Source: Arsenicitalea aurantiaca (GTDB lineage: Bacteria > Pseudomonadota > Alphaproteobacteria > Rhizobiales > Devosiaceae). From it: a DNA stretch of 64,000 bases. The notes under the pieces were generated by a model. That model saw nothing but the letters and a program-made list of their open reading frames with translations. It was not told where the DNA came from and ran no database searches. The position numbers and the translations under genes are program-made. Of the stretch, positions 25,972 to 34,551 are shown one piece after another; position 1 is the first letter of the stretch, and each line of letters opens with the position of its first letter. Where the stretch lies: positions 623,765 to 687,764 of the forward strand of contig NZ_RZNJ01000001.1 of the NCBI RefSeq assembly GCF_003994485.1, read 5' to 3'.

Positions 25972-27696
25972 ATGACTATCTCGCCTCTCAACGCCAGGGC
26001 TCCATCCTTGCTGCGCCGCGTCTCGGGGCGGCTCGTCGTGCTCATCATGCTGGGGCTGGTGCTGGCCAACAGCGCGCTCTTTCTCTTCAGCCTGTCGCGG
26101 CTCGCAGAAGCCACGGACTGGGTGACCCATAGCCTCAAGGCGCAGCGGCTGACGAGCGAGACGCTGACCGAGCTCGTGAACGCCGAGACCGGCCAGCGCG
26201 GCTACATCATTACCGCCGACAACCGCTATCTCGAGCCTTATCACCAGGCGCTGCTGCGGCTCGATGCGACGCTCGAAGCACTGAGGCAGACCGTTTCGGA
26301 CAATCCCGACCAGACCGCCCGCATGCAGCGGGTCGAGGCGCTGGTGGCCGAAAAGCTCGCCGACCTCGATGGCATCCTTACCGCCTTTGCCGGGCGCGAC
26401 CGCGCCGCCGCGACCGCGCTGATCGCCGAGGACAATGGGCGCATGGTGATGAACGCGCTGCGCACCGCGCTCAGCGAAATGGAAGCGGAAGAAGCGCGGC
26501 TTCTGGCCGAACGCCAGGACGTCTATCGGCTCGCCGAATACTCGACCTACGCCACCGGCGGCACCTTCGTGCTCGCGGCGCTGGTGCTGCTCGGGGTGAT
26601 CTACTTCTTCATGCGGCGCGAACTGGCGCGGCGCAACGCGGCGGCGACCGAGATCGCGAGCTATGCGGATTCGCTCGATGCGAACATGCGGATGCTGGAG
26701 CGGGAGCGGAAGCTCATCGGCATGGTCAACGAGGCGAGCAATTTCCTGCAGAGCTGCAATTCGCTCGATGAGGTCGGCAAGCTCAGTGGCGTCTTCCTCA
26801 AGACGCTCTTCCCCAATCACAGCGGGACGCTCTCGCTCTATGCGGCCTCGCGCAACCAGCTGGTGGTGCTGGGCCGCTGGGGTGATGTGAGCGACGTGGA
26901 AGTGTTCCTGCCCGACGATTGCTGGGCGCTCCGGCGCGGGCAGACCCATGAGCATGAGGAAGGTGGGCATGCGCCGCTCTGCGAGCATTTCGGCAGCACG
27001 GCCCATGACGACACCATCTGCGTGCCACTGGTGGCGCAGGGGGAGACGCTGGGGCTTTTGAGCCTGACGCGCCGCGCGGCGGGCGAAGGCCAGGACATCG
27101 GGCATGTGGAGATGGTGGCGCGCCAGCTGGGGCTGACGCTGGCCAACATGCGCCTGCGCGAGACGCTGAACGAGCAATCGATCCGCGATCCGCTGACCAA
27201 TGCGTTCAACCGCCGCTATCTCGAAGTGGTGGCCAACAAGGAACTGGCGCTCGCCGCGCGGTTCAACCGCTCGATGGCCGTGGTGATGCTCGACATCGAC
27301 CATCTCAAGCGGTTCAACGATCTGCACGGGCATGCGGCGGGCGACGTGGCGCTGGTGGCTGTGGCCGACTATCTGCAGAACCACATCAGGCAGGGCGACT
27401 GGATGTTCCGCTATGGCGGGGAGGAGTTCGTGCTGCTGCTGCGCGAGGCGGACCGGGAGGATGCCGAGGCCAAGATCGCCGAACTGATCGCGGGCATCGC
27501 GGCGCTGCCGCTCTCGCATGGCAACCAGATCCTGCCGCGGGTGACCGTCTCGATGGGCGTGGCCCTGCACCAGGGCGCGGGCGCGGATCTCGAGGACCTG
27601 ATCGAGACGGCCGATGCGGCGCTCTATGCCTCCAAGACCGCCGGGCGCAATCGCGCGACGTTCGCCGAGGACATCAAGCGGGCCGAAGTGGCCTGA
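25972..27696 (+). CDS. CHASE3-GAF-GGDEF diguanylate cyclase
   Basis: A 574-residue membrane diguanylate cyclase. Helix at 19-43, a periplasmic CHASE3 sensor at about 45-190 with its signature AETGQRGYIITADNRYLEPY, second helix at 195-214, a linking coiled coil, a GAF-like domain at about 250-395, and a GGDEF domain (DPLTNAFNRRYLE at 406) with active site GGEEF at 482-486. No EAL domain and no clear RxxD inhibitory site, so it is predicted to make c-di-GMP without product inhibition. Divergent from rplY, convergent with prs. The signal is unknown. Confidence 0.93.
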   Translation: MTISPLNARAPSLLRRVSGRLVVLIMLGLVLANSALFLFSLSRLAEATDWVTHSLKAQRLTSETLTELVNAETGQRGYIITADNRYLEPYHQALLRLDATLEALRQTVSDNPDQTARMQRVEALVAEKLADLDGILTAFAGRDRAAATALIAEDNGRMVMNALRTALSEMEAEEARLLAERQDVYRLAEYSTYATGGTFVLAALVLLGVIYFFMRRELARRNAAATEIASYADSLDANMRMLERERKLIGMVNEASNFLQSCNSLDEVGKLSGVFLKTLFPNHSGTLSLYAASRNQLVVLGRWGDVSDVEVFLPDDCWALRRGQTHEHEEGGHAPLCEHFGSTAHDDTICVPLVAQGETLGLLSLTRRAAGEGQDIGHVEMVARQLGLTLANMRLRETLNEQSIRDPLTNAFNRRYLEVVANKELALAARFNRSMAVVMLDIDHLKRFNDLHGHAAGDVALVAVADYLQNHIRQGDWMFRYGGEEFVLLLREADREDAEAKIAELIAGIAALPLSHGNQILPRVTVSMGVALHQGAGADLEDLIETADAALYASKTAGRNRATFAEDIKRAEVA

Positions 27697-27700
27697 GAGC

Positions 27701-28633
27701 CTAGTCGAAAAGGCTGGAGACGGATTGCTCGCTTGCGGTGCGGGCGATGGCCTCGCCGATCAGCGGGGCGATCGAGACGCGCCGGATGTTGGGCGCGGAG
27801 CGCACGCCATCGGTCTCGGCGATGGAATCGGTGATCACCAGTTCCTTGAGCTTGGAGCCGGCGACCCGCTCATGGGCGGAGTTGGAGAGCACGCCATGGG
27901 TGATGTAGGCGGAAACCTCGCGCGCACCCGCCTTCAACAGCGCCTCGGCGGCGTTGACCAGCGTGCCGCCCGAATCGACGATGTCGTCGATGAGGATGCA
28001 GGCCTGGCCCGAGACGTCGCCGATGATGTTCATGACTTCCGAGACGCCGGCGCGGGGGCGGCGCTTGTCGACGATGGCGAGATCGGCCCCGATGCGCTGC
28101 GCGATGGCGCGGGCGCGGGCGACGCCGCCGACGTCCGGGGAGACGATCATCAGCTTGTCGGTATCGTAGTGCTGGCGGATGTCGCGCACCATGACCGGGG
28201 CCGAATAGAGATTGTCGGTGGGGATATCGAAGAAGCCCTGGATCTGGGCGGCGTGCAGGTCGAGCGTCACCACGCGGTTGACGCCGGCCTCGGTGATGAG
28301 GTTGGCGACCAGCTTGGCCGAGATCGGCGTGCGGGGCGTGGATTTGCGATCCTGCCGGGCATAGCCGTAATAGGGGATGACGGCGGTGATCCGGCGGGCC
28401 GAGGAGCGGCGGAGCGCGTCGCTGAGAATCAGCAGCTCCATCAGGTTGTCATTGGCCGGATAGGAGGTGGACTGCAGGATGAAGACGTCCTCGCCGCGGA
28501 CGTTCTCGTGGATCTCCACGAAGATTTCCTTGTCGGCGAAGCGCTTGACGGTGCAGTCGGTCAGCGGCAGCTCGAGATAGTCCGCGACGGCTTCGGCCAG
28601 GGCGCGGTTGGAGTTGCCGGTGACCAGTTTCAT
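27701..28633 (-). CDS. prs: ribose-phosphate pyrophosphokinase
   Basis: A 310-residue PRPP synthetase (ribose 5-phosphate + ATP to PRPP + AMP). Marks: [60 protein letters not shown] and the PRPP loop [14 protein letters not shown]. Start at [12 protein letters not shown] by alignment; 28 further in-frame upstream codons lack homology. Its product feeds apt in this window. Probable promoter upstream at about 28.7 kb. Confidence 0.97.
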   Translation of the reverse strand: MKLVTGNSNRALAEAVADYLELPLTDCTVKRFADKEIFVEIHENVRGEDVFILQSTSYPANDNLMELLILSDALRRSSARRITAVIPYYGYARQDRKSTPRTPISAKLVANLITEAGVNRVVTLDLHAAQIQGFFDIPTDNLYSAPVMVRDIRQHYDTDKLMIVSPDVGGVARARAIAQRIGADLAIVDKRRPRAGVSEVMNIIGDVSGQACILIDDIVDSGGTLVNAAEALLKAGAREVSAYITHGVLSNSAHERVAGSKLKELVITDSIAETDGVRSAPNIRRVSIAPLIGEAIARTASEQSVSSLFD

Positions 28634-28688
28634 CGTGCGAACCTCGCTCGTCGTGCCGGCAAGCTGCCCGCATCCCGTTGTCGCGGCC

Positions 28689-28717
28689 TTGTTATATCGG
28701 GGCGTGCCGGGGTGCAA
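28689..28717 (-). promoter_or_regulatory. candidate promoter for prs
   Basis: On the minus strand TTGCAC (28717-28712) and TAACAA (28694-28689) are 17 bases apart, about 55 bases before the prs ATG; TATAAC two bases earlier is an alternative -10. Sequence resemblance only. Confidence 0.35.
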
Positions 28718-28758
28718 CGAGGCATTTGCAGGATCGTCACAATTGCCTAGTCGGGCGG

Positions 28759-29529
28759 TCAGCGGCGCAGGATGACGGCGATCTGGCGGCCGGTGGTCGT
28801 GCCTTCATGGGTGGCGCGGCGATGGGAGAAGAAGCGCGGGTCGGCATAGGTGCAGAGCGCAAGGTCGGTGACCTGCGTGACGCCGGCCATGGCGAGGCAG
28901 TCGCCGACGAAGCCCGGCAGATCGAAGTGCGGCCGGCCGCCTGGGGGGGTAAAGACGCGGGCGAGCGCCGCGGGATTGCGGGTGCGGAGGGCGGCGACGA
29001 AATCGTCTCCCACCTCGTAGCTCGGCCCCGAGATGGTAGGGCCGATGGCGGCGGTGATGCGGGCCGGGTCGGCGCCGAGCGCAGCCATGGCCTCGACCGT
29101 GTTCCCGACGATGCCGTCGACCGCGCCCTGCCAGCCGGCATGGGCGGCACCGATGATGCCGGCCTCGGGGTCGGCGAGGAGGATGGGCGTGCAGTCGGCG
29201 GTGAGGATGCCGAGCGCGATGCCGGGGCGGTCGGTGACCATGGCGTCGCCCTCGGGACGCGCGCCGGGGGCGGGGACTTCGACGAGCGTGACGACGCGGG
29301 CCGAATGGACCTGGCGCTGGCCGGCGAGGCGATCGGGGGCGAGCCCGAAGGCGAGGGCGACGCGGCGGCGGTTCTCGGCGACGAGGGCCGGATCGTCGGC
29401 GCTGTTCTCGGTGACGTTGAGGCTCTCGTAGACGCCCCCGGAGACACCGCCCTCACGGGTGAAGAAGCCATGGGCGATGCCGGGGAGCGCCGAGAGCGCC
29501 GGGGCGGCGATGAAGGGAGCGGCGCTCAT
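28759..29529 (-). CDS. pgeF: PgeF/YfiH family multi-copper-type purine nucleoside phosphorylase (polyphenol oxidase fold)
   Basis: A 256-residue DUF152/YfiH protein. Marks: [56 protein letters not shown] split by a turn, and [17 protein letters not shown]. Family members act as purine nucleoside phosphorylase/adenosine deaminase (FAMIN-like) or peptidoglycan editing factor; older notes call it laccase. Overlaps the upstream methyltransferase gene by four bases, in one operon with lgt. Confidence 0.92.
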   Translation of the reverse strand: MSAAPFIAAPALSALPGIAHGFFTREGGVSGGVYESLNVTENSADDPALVAENRRRVALAFGLAPDRLAGQRQVHSARVVTLVEVPAPGARPEGDAMVTDRPGIALGILTADCTPILLADPEAGIIGAAHAGWQGAVDGIVGNTVEAMAALGADPARITAAIGPTISGPSYEVGDDFVAALRTRNPAALARVFTPPGGRPHFDLPGFVGDCLAMAGVTQVTDLALCTYADPRFFSHRRATHEGTTTGRQIAVILRR

Positions 29530-30611
29530 CTGAAGCCGATCGGGTCGAGCCCGGCGCTGGTCGCGCAGAAGGCCTTGAAGAGCGTGCCCATGTCGTCGGG
29601 CCCGATGAGGCGGCGGAGCGCGGCGGCAATGGGCTCCTGCTGGTCGGGATTGGCCTTGGAAAGCGCTACGGCGCGCTCGACGACGCCGAGCCGCTGGAGG
29701 AACGCGCTCTGGGTGACGAGCGGGTGGACGGTAAGCCCGACCGCAGCGGCGGAGCGGGCGAGCACCTCGAAATCGACATGGGCGGACAGATCGGCTTCGC
29801 CCGGGCGCTCGAGCGGATCGGCGAAGCGGTGGCGGTGGAGGGCCTGGAGCGTTTCGCCGGGTTGGGTGCGCTCATAGCCGTAATCGATGGCGAGAAGGGC
29901 GCCGCCCTGTGCCGCGATGCGCTGGCCGAGGCGGGTGACGACATCGATGCCGGCGAGGTTGATCTCGTAGACCGCGCCGACCGGCGCGTCGCGCAGTGCC
30001 TGGGGGAGGGCATTGTCGGGCGTGAGGGCGGGGGCAAGGCCGAAGGCGCGGCGGCCATCGCGCAGGCCGACGAGGCGCTCGTGCCAGCCATCTTCGGCGC
30101 GCACGAACTGGCGGATGGGGAGGGCATCGAAGAATTCGTTGGCGATGACGAGAAGCGGATCCTCGCTCACCGCCTCGATGCTGTCGGCCCAATAGGGATG
30201 GTACTGGCCGAGCCGGCGCTGCTGCTGGGCGCGCAGGGCGGGATTGGCCTCGTAGAGCTGCAGGTGCAGCGCATCGGCAAAGCCGGGAGCGCGTGTGGCG
30301 ACGCGCAGCGCATCTTCCATCAGCGTGCCGCGGCCGGGACCGAGCTCGAGGAGGGTAAAGCTGCGCGGCTCGCTCATCTGCTGCCAGAGATTGACGAGGT
30401 AAAAGCCGATCACCTCGCCGAACATCTGGCTGATCTCGGGGGCGGTGACGAAGTCGCCCGCGGCTCCGAGCGGGTCGCCGTCGCTGTAGTAGCCGGCACG
30501 CGGATGGGTGAGGCAGAGCCCCATATAAGTGGCGACCGAAATCGGGCCGTTGGCGGCGATCTGGGCGTCGATCAGCCGGCCGAGATCGGCGGTGGCGGTG
30601 GGCTCAGACAA
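29526..30611 (-). CDS. MidA/NDUFAF7-type class I methyltransferase
   Basis: A 361-residue SAM-dependent methyltransferase of the DUF185 family. Marks: GYYSDGDPLGAAGDFVTAPEISQMFGE split, the SAM-binding LLELGPGRGTLMEDALR near residue 90, VIANEFFDALPIRQFV, IDYGYERTQPGETLQALHRH. The mitochondrial relative NDUFAF7 methylates an arginine of complex I, so a role in complex I assembly is plausible but unproven. Overlaps lgt by eight bases and pgeF by four. Confidence 0.93.
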   Translation of the reverse strand: MSEPTATADLGRLIDAQIAANGPISVATYMGLCLTHPRAGYYSDGDPLGAAGDFVTAPEISQMFGEVIGFYLVNLWQQMSEPRSFTLLELGPGRGTLMEDALRVATRAPGFADALHLQLYEANPALRAQQQRRLGQYHPYWADSIEAVSEDPLLVIANEFFDALPIRQFVRAEDGWHERLVGLRDGRRAFGLAPALTPDNALPQALRDAPVGAVYEINLAGIDVVTRLGQRIAAQGGALLAIDYGYERTQPGETLQALHRHRFADPLERPGEADLSAHVDFEVLARSAAAVGLTVHPLVTQSAFLQRLGVVERAVALSKANPDQQEPIAAALRRLIGPDDMGTLFKAFCATSAGLDPIGFR

Positions 30612-31413
30612 TGACGCGCTTCCTCGACATGGCGATGAGGACGAGCCCGCCGATGACGAGCGGCAGGCTCAGCACCATGCCCATGGTCAGCCAGCCGCCA
30701 TAGAGGTAGCCGATCTGCGCATCGGGCAGGCGGACGGTTTCGATAAGAATGCGCGAGACGCCGTAGCCGATGCCGAAGATGCCGGCAACGAAGCCCGGAC
30801 GGCGCAGGGCGTAGCGGACGTGAGTGAAATAGCGGATGACGAGGAAGAGGAGGAGCCCCTCGAGGATCGCCTCGTAGAGCTGGCTGGGATGGCGCGGCAC
30901 ATCGCCCCCCATGGGGAAGATGACGCCCCAGGGCAGGGTGGTTGGCGCTCCGAAGAGTTCGCCATTGATGAAGTTGGAGACCCGCCCGAGAAAGATGCCG
31001 ATGGTCGCGACGGCGGCCAGGAGGTCGAAGGCCGAAAGGATGTTGCCCTTGTGGCTGCGGGTGAAGAAGGCCACCGCGACCATGAGCCCGACCATGCCGC
31101 CATGGAAGGCCATGCCGCCTTCCCAGAGCGCGAGCGCCTCGAGCGGGTTCTGGGCATAATAGGCGGGATTGTAGAAGAGGACGTAGGCGAGCCGGCCCCC
31201 GATGATGATGCCGATCACCGCCCAGAAGGCGAAATCATAGATGGCGGGCGCAGGAAAGGGCGGGCGATTGTCGGCCCAGAGCGTGGTGCGTCGCAGGAGC
31301 GACCAGCCGTACAGGGCACCGAGGCCGATGCCGGCGAGATAGGCCAGGGCATACCAGCGGATGACGATGGGCCCGATGGCAAAGGCGACCGGATCGATGT
31401 CGGGGAAGGGCAA
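30604..31413 (-). CDS. lgt: prolipoprotein diacylglyceryl transferase
   Basis: A 269-residue inner-membrane enzyme that attaches diacylglycerol to the lipobox cysteine of prolipoproteins. Marks: FAIGPIVIRWYALAYLAGI, GGRLAYVLFYN, MAFHGGMVGLMVAV, and the Lgt signature GRVSNFINGELFG, then PRHPSQLYEA. I chose a TTG start (31413), because GGAGA lies eight bases before it and the family begins just before the first helix; an upstream ATG at 31500 would add 29 residues. First gene of lgt-methyltransferase-pgeF; divergent from ubiK. Confidence 0.93.
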   Translation of the reverse strand: MPFPDIDPVAFAIGPIVIRWYALAYLAGIGLGALYGWSLLRRTTLWADNRPPFPAPAIYDFAFWAVIGIIIGGRLAYVLFYNPAYYAQNPLEALALWEGGMAFHGGMVGLMVAVAFFTRSHKGNILSAFDLLAAVATIGIFLGRVSNFINGELFGAPTTLPWGVIFPMGGDVPRHPSQLYEAILEGLLLFLVIRYFTHVRYALRRPGFVAGIFGIGYGVSRILIETVRLPDAQIGYLYGGWLTMGMVLSLPLVIGGLVLIAMSRKRVIV

Positions 31414-31541
31414 GAGGCGGTCTCCGGGAGATTTTGCGGACCATGCCCCTGAGGTCCGGGTCTGGTCAAGCGGGGCGGCAATCCTTACATAGGGCGCCAA
31501 TGGCCGGCGTCCAGCCGGCGCGAGGACAGGAAGGGCGCGCC

Positions 31542-31802
31542 ATGAACCAGGGCAGCAGGATTTTCGACGATTTGGGCCGGCTGATGAACGACGCGGCCGG
31601 AATGGCCGACGGCGTGCGCCGCGAGGTGGAGACCGCCGTGCGCTCTCAGGCCGAGCGGTTCGTAATGGACATGGATCTGGTCAAGCGCGAGGATTTCGAC
31701 GCGCTGCGCGAGCTGGTGCTGGCGCAGGGCGAGGAGATCGCCCAGCTGCGCGCCGAGCTGACCGCGCTCAAAGGCAAATCGGGCACAGAAGCGGTCGGCT
31801 GA
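31542..31802 (+). CDS. ubiK: ubiquinone biosynthesis accessory factor UbiK (BMFP family)
   Basis: An 86-residue protein of the BMFP/YqiC family. N-terminal amphipathic stretch FDDLGRLMNDAAGMADGVRRE and a C-terminal coiled coil VKREDFDALRELVLAQGEEIAQL split over two heptad runs. In E. coli UbiK helps aerobic ubiquinone synthesis by the Ubi complex and binds membranes. An in-frame upstream extension from 31434 lacks homology. Divergent from lgt. Confidence 0.9.
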   Translation: MNQGSRIFDDLGRLMNDAAGMADGVRREVETAVRSQAERFVMDMDLVKREDFDALRELVLAQGEEIAQLRAELTALKGKSGTEAVG

Positions 31803-32190
31803 GACGGTTCACCACTATTAGGCGGGCGCCGCAGGGGCCCGCCACGGCGTCGTGCGGGCTGAGGCTCCGGCGCAGCGGCGGGCCCATGGCGTCGCGCCGC
31901 AAAACGTGAAAGGGCGCAGCCGGCGCCCGGCCCGAAATGGGGCAACAGGGGCTGTGCAAAGCCGGCGTCCTTAAGGACTTGTTAACGATACCGGCCGGAT
32001 CATCCACAAGAGAAATCGGTGCTTCGCGGCATGCGCGGTGCCCTGAATCAGCGGCCCGGTGTAGGGTCCCCCGACATCACGATTCGGCGCGCTACTGAAA
32101 AGGCGGGCCGAGGCACAGTAAAAGCGTCTCGTTTTTCGGATCCCGAGGGACCGGAACCTGCAAACCCACTGCGCAAGCCAGGACGATTAT
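31803..32190. other. intergenic region before the ybjN-proC unit
   Basis: 388 bases without a gene. It contains GC-rich inverted sequence just after ubiK, a perfect CtrA-type box at 31971-31985, and two GANTC sites (32045-32049 and 32081-32085), the CcrM methylation sequence of alphaproteobacteria. No convincing open frame or RNA gene was seen. Confidence 0.6.
31971..31985. promoter_or_regulatory. CtrA-type binding box (TTAA-N7-TTAA)
   Basis: TTAAGGACTTGTTAA matches the full CtrA consensus TTAA-N7-TTAA exactly. It is 206 bases before the YbjN-domain gene start. In GC-rich DNA such a match is rare by chance. CtrA control is inference; a promoter position has not been identified. Confidence 0.5.
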
Positions 32191-32691
32191 ATGTCACTTC
32201 TGCTCCTCGAGCCCGATCGCACGGTTCATCCGGTCGACATCATCGAGCACATCGCCGCGATCAACGACTGGAACTTCGAGCGGCAGGACGCCGACGAGAT
32301 TTCTATTTCGGTGCGGGGCGCGTGGAGCGACTATCATGTGTCGTTCAACTGGATGGAAGATCTGGAGTCCCTGCACATCGCGTCGGCCTTTGATCTCAAG
32401 GTGCCCGAGCGGCGGCGCGCCGAGATCAAGCAGCTGATCGCGATGATCAACGAGCAGCTCTGGATCGGGCATTTCGACATGTGGAACAATGAGGGCGTGG
32501 TGCTGTTCCGCAACTCGCACCTGCTGACCGGAGGGGCCGAGGTTTCGCCCCAGCAATGCGAGGCGCTGCTGCGCTCGGCGACCGATGCGTGCGACCTCTA
32601 TTACCAGGCCTTCCAGTTCGTGGTCTGGGCCGGCAAGAGCGCGGCCGATGCGCTCAGCCACGTCATGTTCGAAACGGTAGGCGAAGCTTGA
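32191..32691 (+). CDS. YbjN-domain protein
   Basis: A 166-residue protein of the bacterial sensory transduction regulator/YbjN group, with a chaperone-like fold related to type III secretion chaperones. The core reads HIAAINDWNFERQDADEISI, WSDYHVSFNWMEDLESLHI, and WIGHFDMWNNEGVVLFRNSHL. In Rhizobiales a YbjN gene commonly precedes proC, as here. Its TGA overlaps the TTG start of proC (TTGA), so translation is coupled. Function not established in this lineage. Confidence 0.88.
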   Translation: MSLLLLEPDRTVHPVDIIEHIAAINDWNFERQDADEISISVRGAWSDYHVSFNWMEDLESLHIASAFDLKVPERRRAEIKQLIAMINEQLWIGHFDMWNNEGVVLFRNSHLLTGGAEVSPQQCEALLRSATDACDLYYQAFQFVVWAGKSAADALSHVMFETVGEA

Positions 32692-33506
32692 CACTCTCGG
32701 AGATCGGGCCGGTCGTCCTTCTGGGCGCCGGGAAGATGGGCCTCGCCATGGCGCGGGGCTGGATCGTGGGCGGACTGCCGCCGAGCCAGCTGGTGCTGGT
32801 GGATCCGCAACCTTCGGCGGACGCCGAGGCGTTGGCGCAAAGTCATGGCATCCGCCTGCAGGACACTGCCGAAGGCGTCCTCATCCACGTGCTGGTGCTG
32901 GCGGTGAAGCCGCAGATCATCAGCCAGGTGATGGCAGAGGTTCGCGATGCGGTGGGGCCGCACACGCTCGTCATTTCGATCGCGGCGGGGATTTCGCTCA
33001 AGCAATTGGGGCAGGGGCTGGGGACCGAGCGGGTGATCCGCGCCATGCCCAACACGCCTGCCCAGATCGGCAAGGGCATTACCGGCGCGGTGGGGGGCGA
33101 CCGGCTGATGCCGAGCGATATCGGCACGGCGGGCGCGCTGCTCGGCGCCGCGGGGCAGGTGTTGTGGTTCGAGCGCGAGCAGAAGCTTGACGCGGTGACC
33201 TCGGTATCGGGGTCCGGGCCGGCCTATGTGTTCCACCTCGTCGAAGCGCTGGCGGCAGCAGGTGTGCGCCAGGGGCTCGAGGCCGGCGAGGCGATGCTGC
33301 TGGCGCGCCAGACGGTCATCGGGTCGGCAGCCCTGATGGAGGCCGATCCGGCGCCGGCCCAGCAATTGCGCGAGAACGTGACCTCGCCCAAGGGCACGAC
33401 GGCGGCGGCGCTGGCGGTGCTGATGGGACCCGAAGGGCTCGAAGCGCTGATGGACCGGGCGGTGACCGCCGCATGCCGGCGCAGCGAGGAACTGGGACGC
33501 AGCTGA
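32688..33506 (+). CDS. proC: pyrroline-5-carboxylate reductase
   Basis: A 272-residue enzyme for the last step of proline synthesis. Nucleotide-binding VVLLGAGKMGLAMARGW at the N-terminus, AVKPQIISQVM, RAMPNTPAQIGKGITG, SGSGPAYVFHLVEA and the C-terminal signature ENVTSPKGTTAAAL. Starts with TTG overlapping the YbjN stop; the first ATG would remove the nucleotide-binding strand. Its TGA overlaps the csaA ATG by one base. Confidence 0.95.
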   Translation: MTLSEIGPVVLLGAGKMGLAMARGWIVGGLPPSQLVLVDPQPSADAEALAQSHGIRLQDTAEGVLIHVLVLAVKPQIISQVMAEVRDAVGPHTLVISIAAGISLKQLGQGLGTERVIRAMPNTPAQIGKGITGAVGGDRLMPSDIGTAGALLGAAGQVLWFEREQKLDAVTSVSGSGPAYVFHLVEALAAAGVRQGLEAGEAMLLARQTVIGSAALMEADPAPAQQLRENVTSPKGTTAAALAVLMGPEGLEALMDRAVTAACRRSEELGRS

Positions 33507-33847
33507 TGGCCGACACCATAAGCTATGCCGAGTTCGAGGCGGTCGACATTCGCACCGGAACGGTGGTGGAGGCGCGGCCCTTTCCCGAGGCGCGCAAGCC
33601 GGCGATCATCCTGATGATCGATTTCGGACCGGAAATCGGGATCAAGAAATCCTCGGCGCAGATCACGGTGCACTATACCCCCGAGGCGCTGGTCGGCCGG
33701 CAGGTGATGGCGGTGGTCAACTTTCCGCCGCGCCAGATCGGGCCGCTGAAATCGGAAGTGCTGACGCTCGGGTTCAGCGACGAGAACGGGGCGATCGTGC
33801 TCGCGGGCGTCGAGCGGCCGGTGCCGAACGGGCAGAAGCTGCTCTAA
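33506..33847 (+). CDS. csaA: CsaA-type tRNA-binding protein
   Basis: A 113-residue protein homologous to the tRNA-binding C-terminal domain of MetRS/EMAP-II. Marks: FEAVDIRTGTVVEARPFPEARKP split, ILMIDFGPEIGIKKSSAQI, GRQVMAVVNFPPRQIGP and SEVLTLGFSDENG. CsaA has export-chaperone activity in Bacillus and binds tRNA. Third gene of ybjN-proC-csaA; one-base overlap with proC. Confidence 0.94.
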   Translation: MADTISYAEFEAVDIRTGTVVEARPFPEARKPAIILMIDFGPEIGIKKSSAQITVHYTPEALVGRQVMAVVNFPPRQIGPLKSEVLTLGFSDENGAIVLAGVERPVPNGQKLL

Positions 33848-33880
33848 GGGTTCGGCTGGCGGGCGACGACGCCCGCACGC

Positions 33881-34414
33881 TCAGAGATTTTCGGTCAGCT
33901 TCAGCCGTTCCAGCATGCCGCGATCGGCAGGATCGACCATGCCGACGAAGAATTTGAGGATCATCCGGCGCGCTTCGGGCGGCAGCCCCGCAATGGCGGG
34001 CTCGATGCGGCGCGTCTGGGTTGCCGAGAGCACTTCGAAGAATTCGCGGCCTTTCGGGGTGGCGTAGAGGAGGCGCTGCCGGCGATCGGTGGGGCCGGTG
34101 CGCTGCTCGATATAGCCATTGTCGATGAGCTGGCGCAGGACGCGCGCGAGGCTCTGCTTGGTGATCTTGAGGATGTCGAGGAGGTCCGCGACGGGCATGC
34201 CGGGCCGCAAGTTGACGAAGTAGAGCACGCGGTGATGGGCGCGGCCGAAGCCCTGCCGCTCGAGCAGCGCATCGGCATCGCCAACGAAGTCGCGATAGGC
34301 AAAGAAAAAGAGGCCCATGACGTCGAGCGGCATGTCGGCGGGGGCAGTCTCCGGGATCGCCGCAGACGTGGAATTTATGTCAGCCTTGTTGACATTTATT
34401 TTTGGCAATGCCAT
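33881..34414 (-). CDS. MarR family regulator, PetP-like
   Basis: A 177-residue winged-helix regulator. The core LFFFAYRDFVGDADALL, GFGRAHHRVLYFV, LLDILKITKQSLARVLRQLIDNGYI (recognition helix) and RRQRLLYATPKGREFF matches the PetP group of alphaproteobacteria. The start at 34414 gives a 27-residue leading segment of low similarity; a downstream ATG at 34333 is an alternative. A palindrome lies inside this leading segment (34377-34395). Divergent from ilvE by 137 bases, as in other Rhizobiales, suggesting autoregulation and perhaps control of ilvE. Confidence 0.88.
   Translation of the reverse strand: MALPKINVNKADINSTSAAIPETAPADMPLDVMGLFFFAYRDFVGDADALLERQGFGRAHHRVLYFVNLRPGMPVADLLDILKITKQSLARVLRQLIDNGYIEQRTGPTDRRQRLLYATPKGREFFEVLSATQTRRIEPAIAGLPPEARRMILKFFVGMVDPADRGMLERLKLTENL
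34377..34395. promoter_or_regulatory. inverted repeat, possible MarR operator
   Basis: ATGTCA-N7-TGACAT in AT-rich surroundings, placed within the first codons of the MarR gene as annotated. Typical in form for a MarR-family site. If the real start is the ATG at 34333, it would sit upstream of the coding region. Confidence 0.4.
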
Positions 34415-34551
34415 GGTGATCCAATCAAGACGCGTCGAAAGCCTTATCCCAAAGCCGTTCCGGTTTGCCAAGGGCGGGTGGCTGGGGCACACTCGGCGCA
34501 AGCAATTCACGGCGGGCCAAAGGCCCGCACCTAGACCCACGGGAGAGGAAT

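Noticed and set aside
25957-27570. A 537-codon minus-strand open frame opposite the CHASE3-GGDEF gene
   Set aside because: The product is His/Arg-rich without a family, while the plus-strand frame has complete CHASE3 and GGDEF domains.
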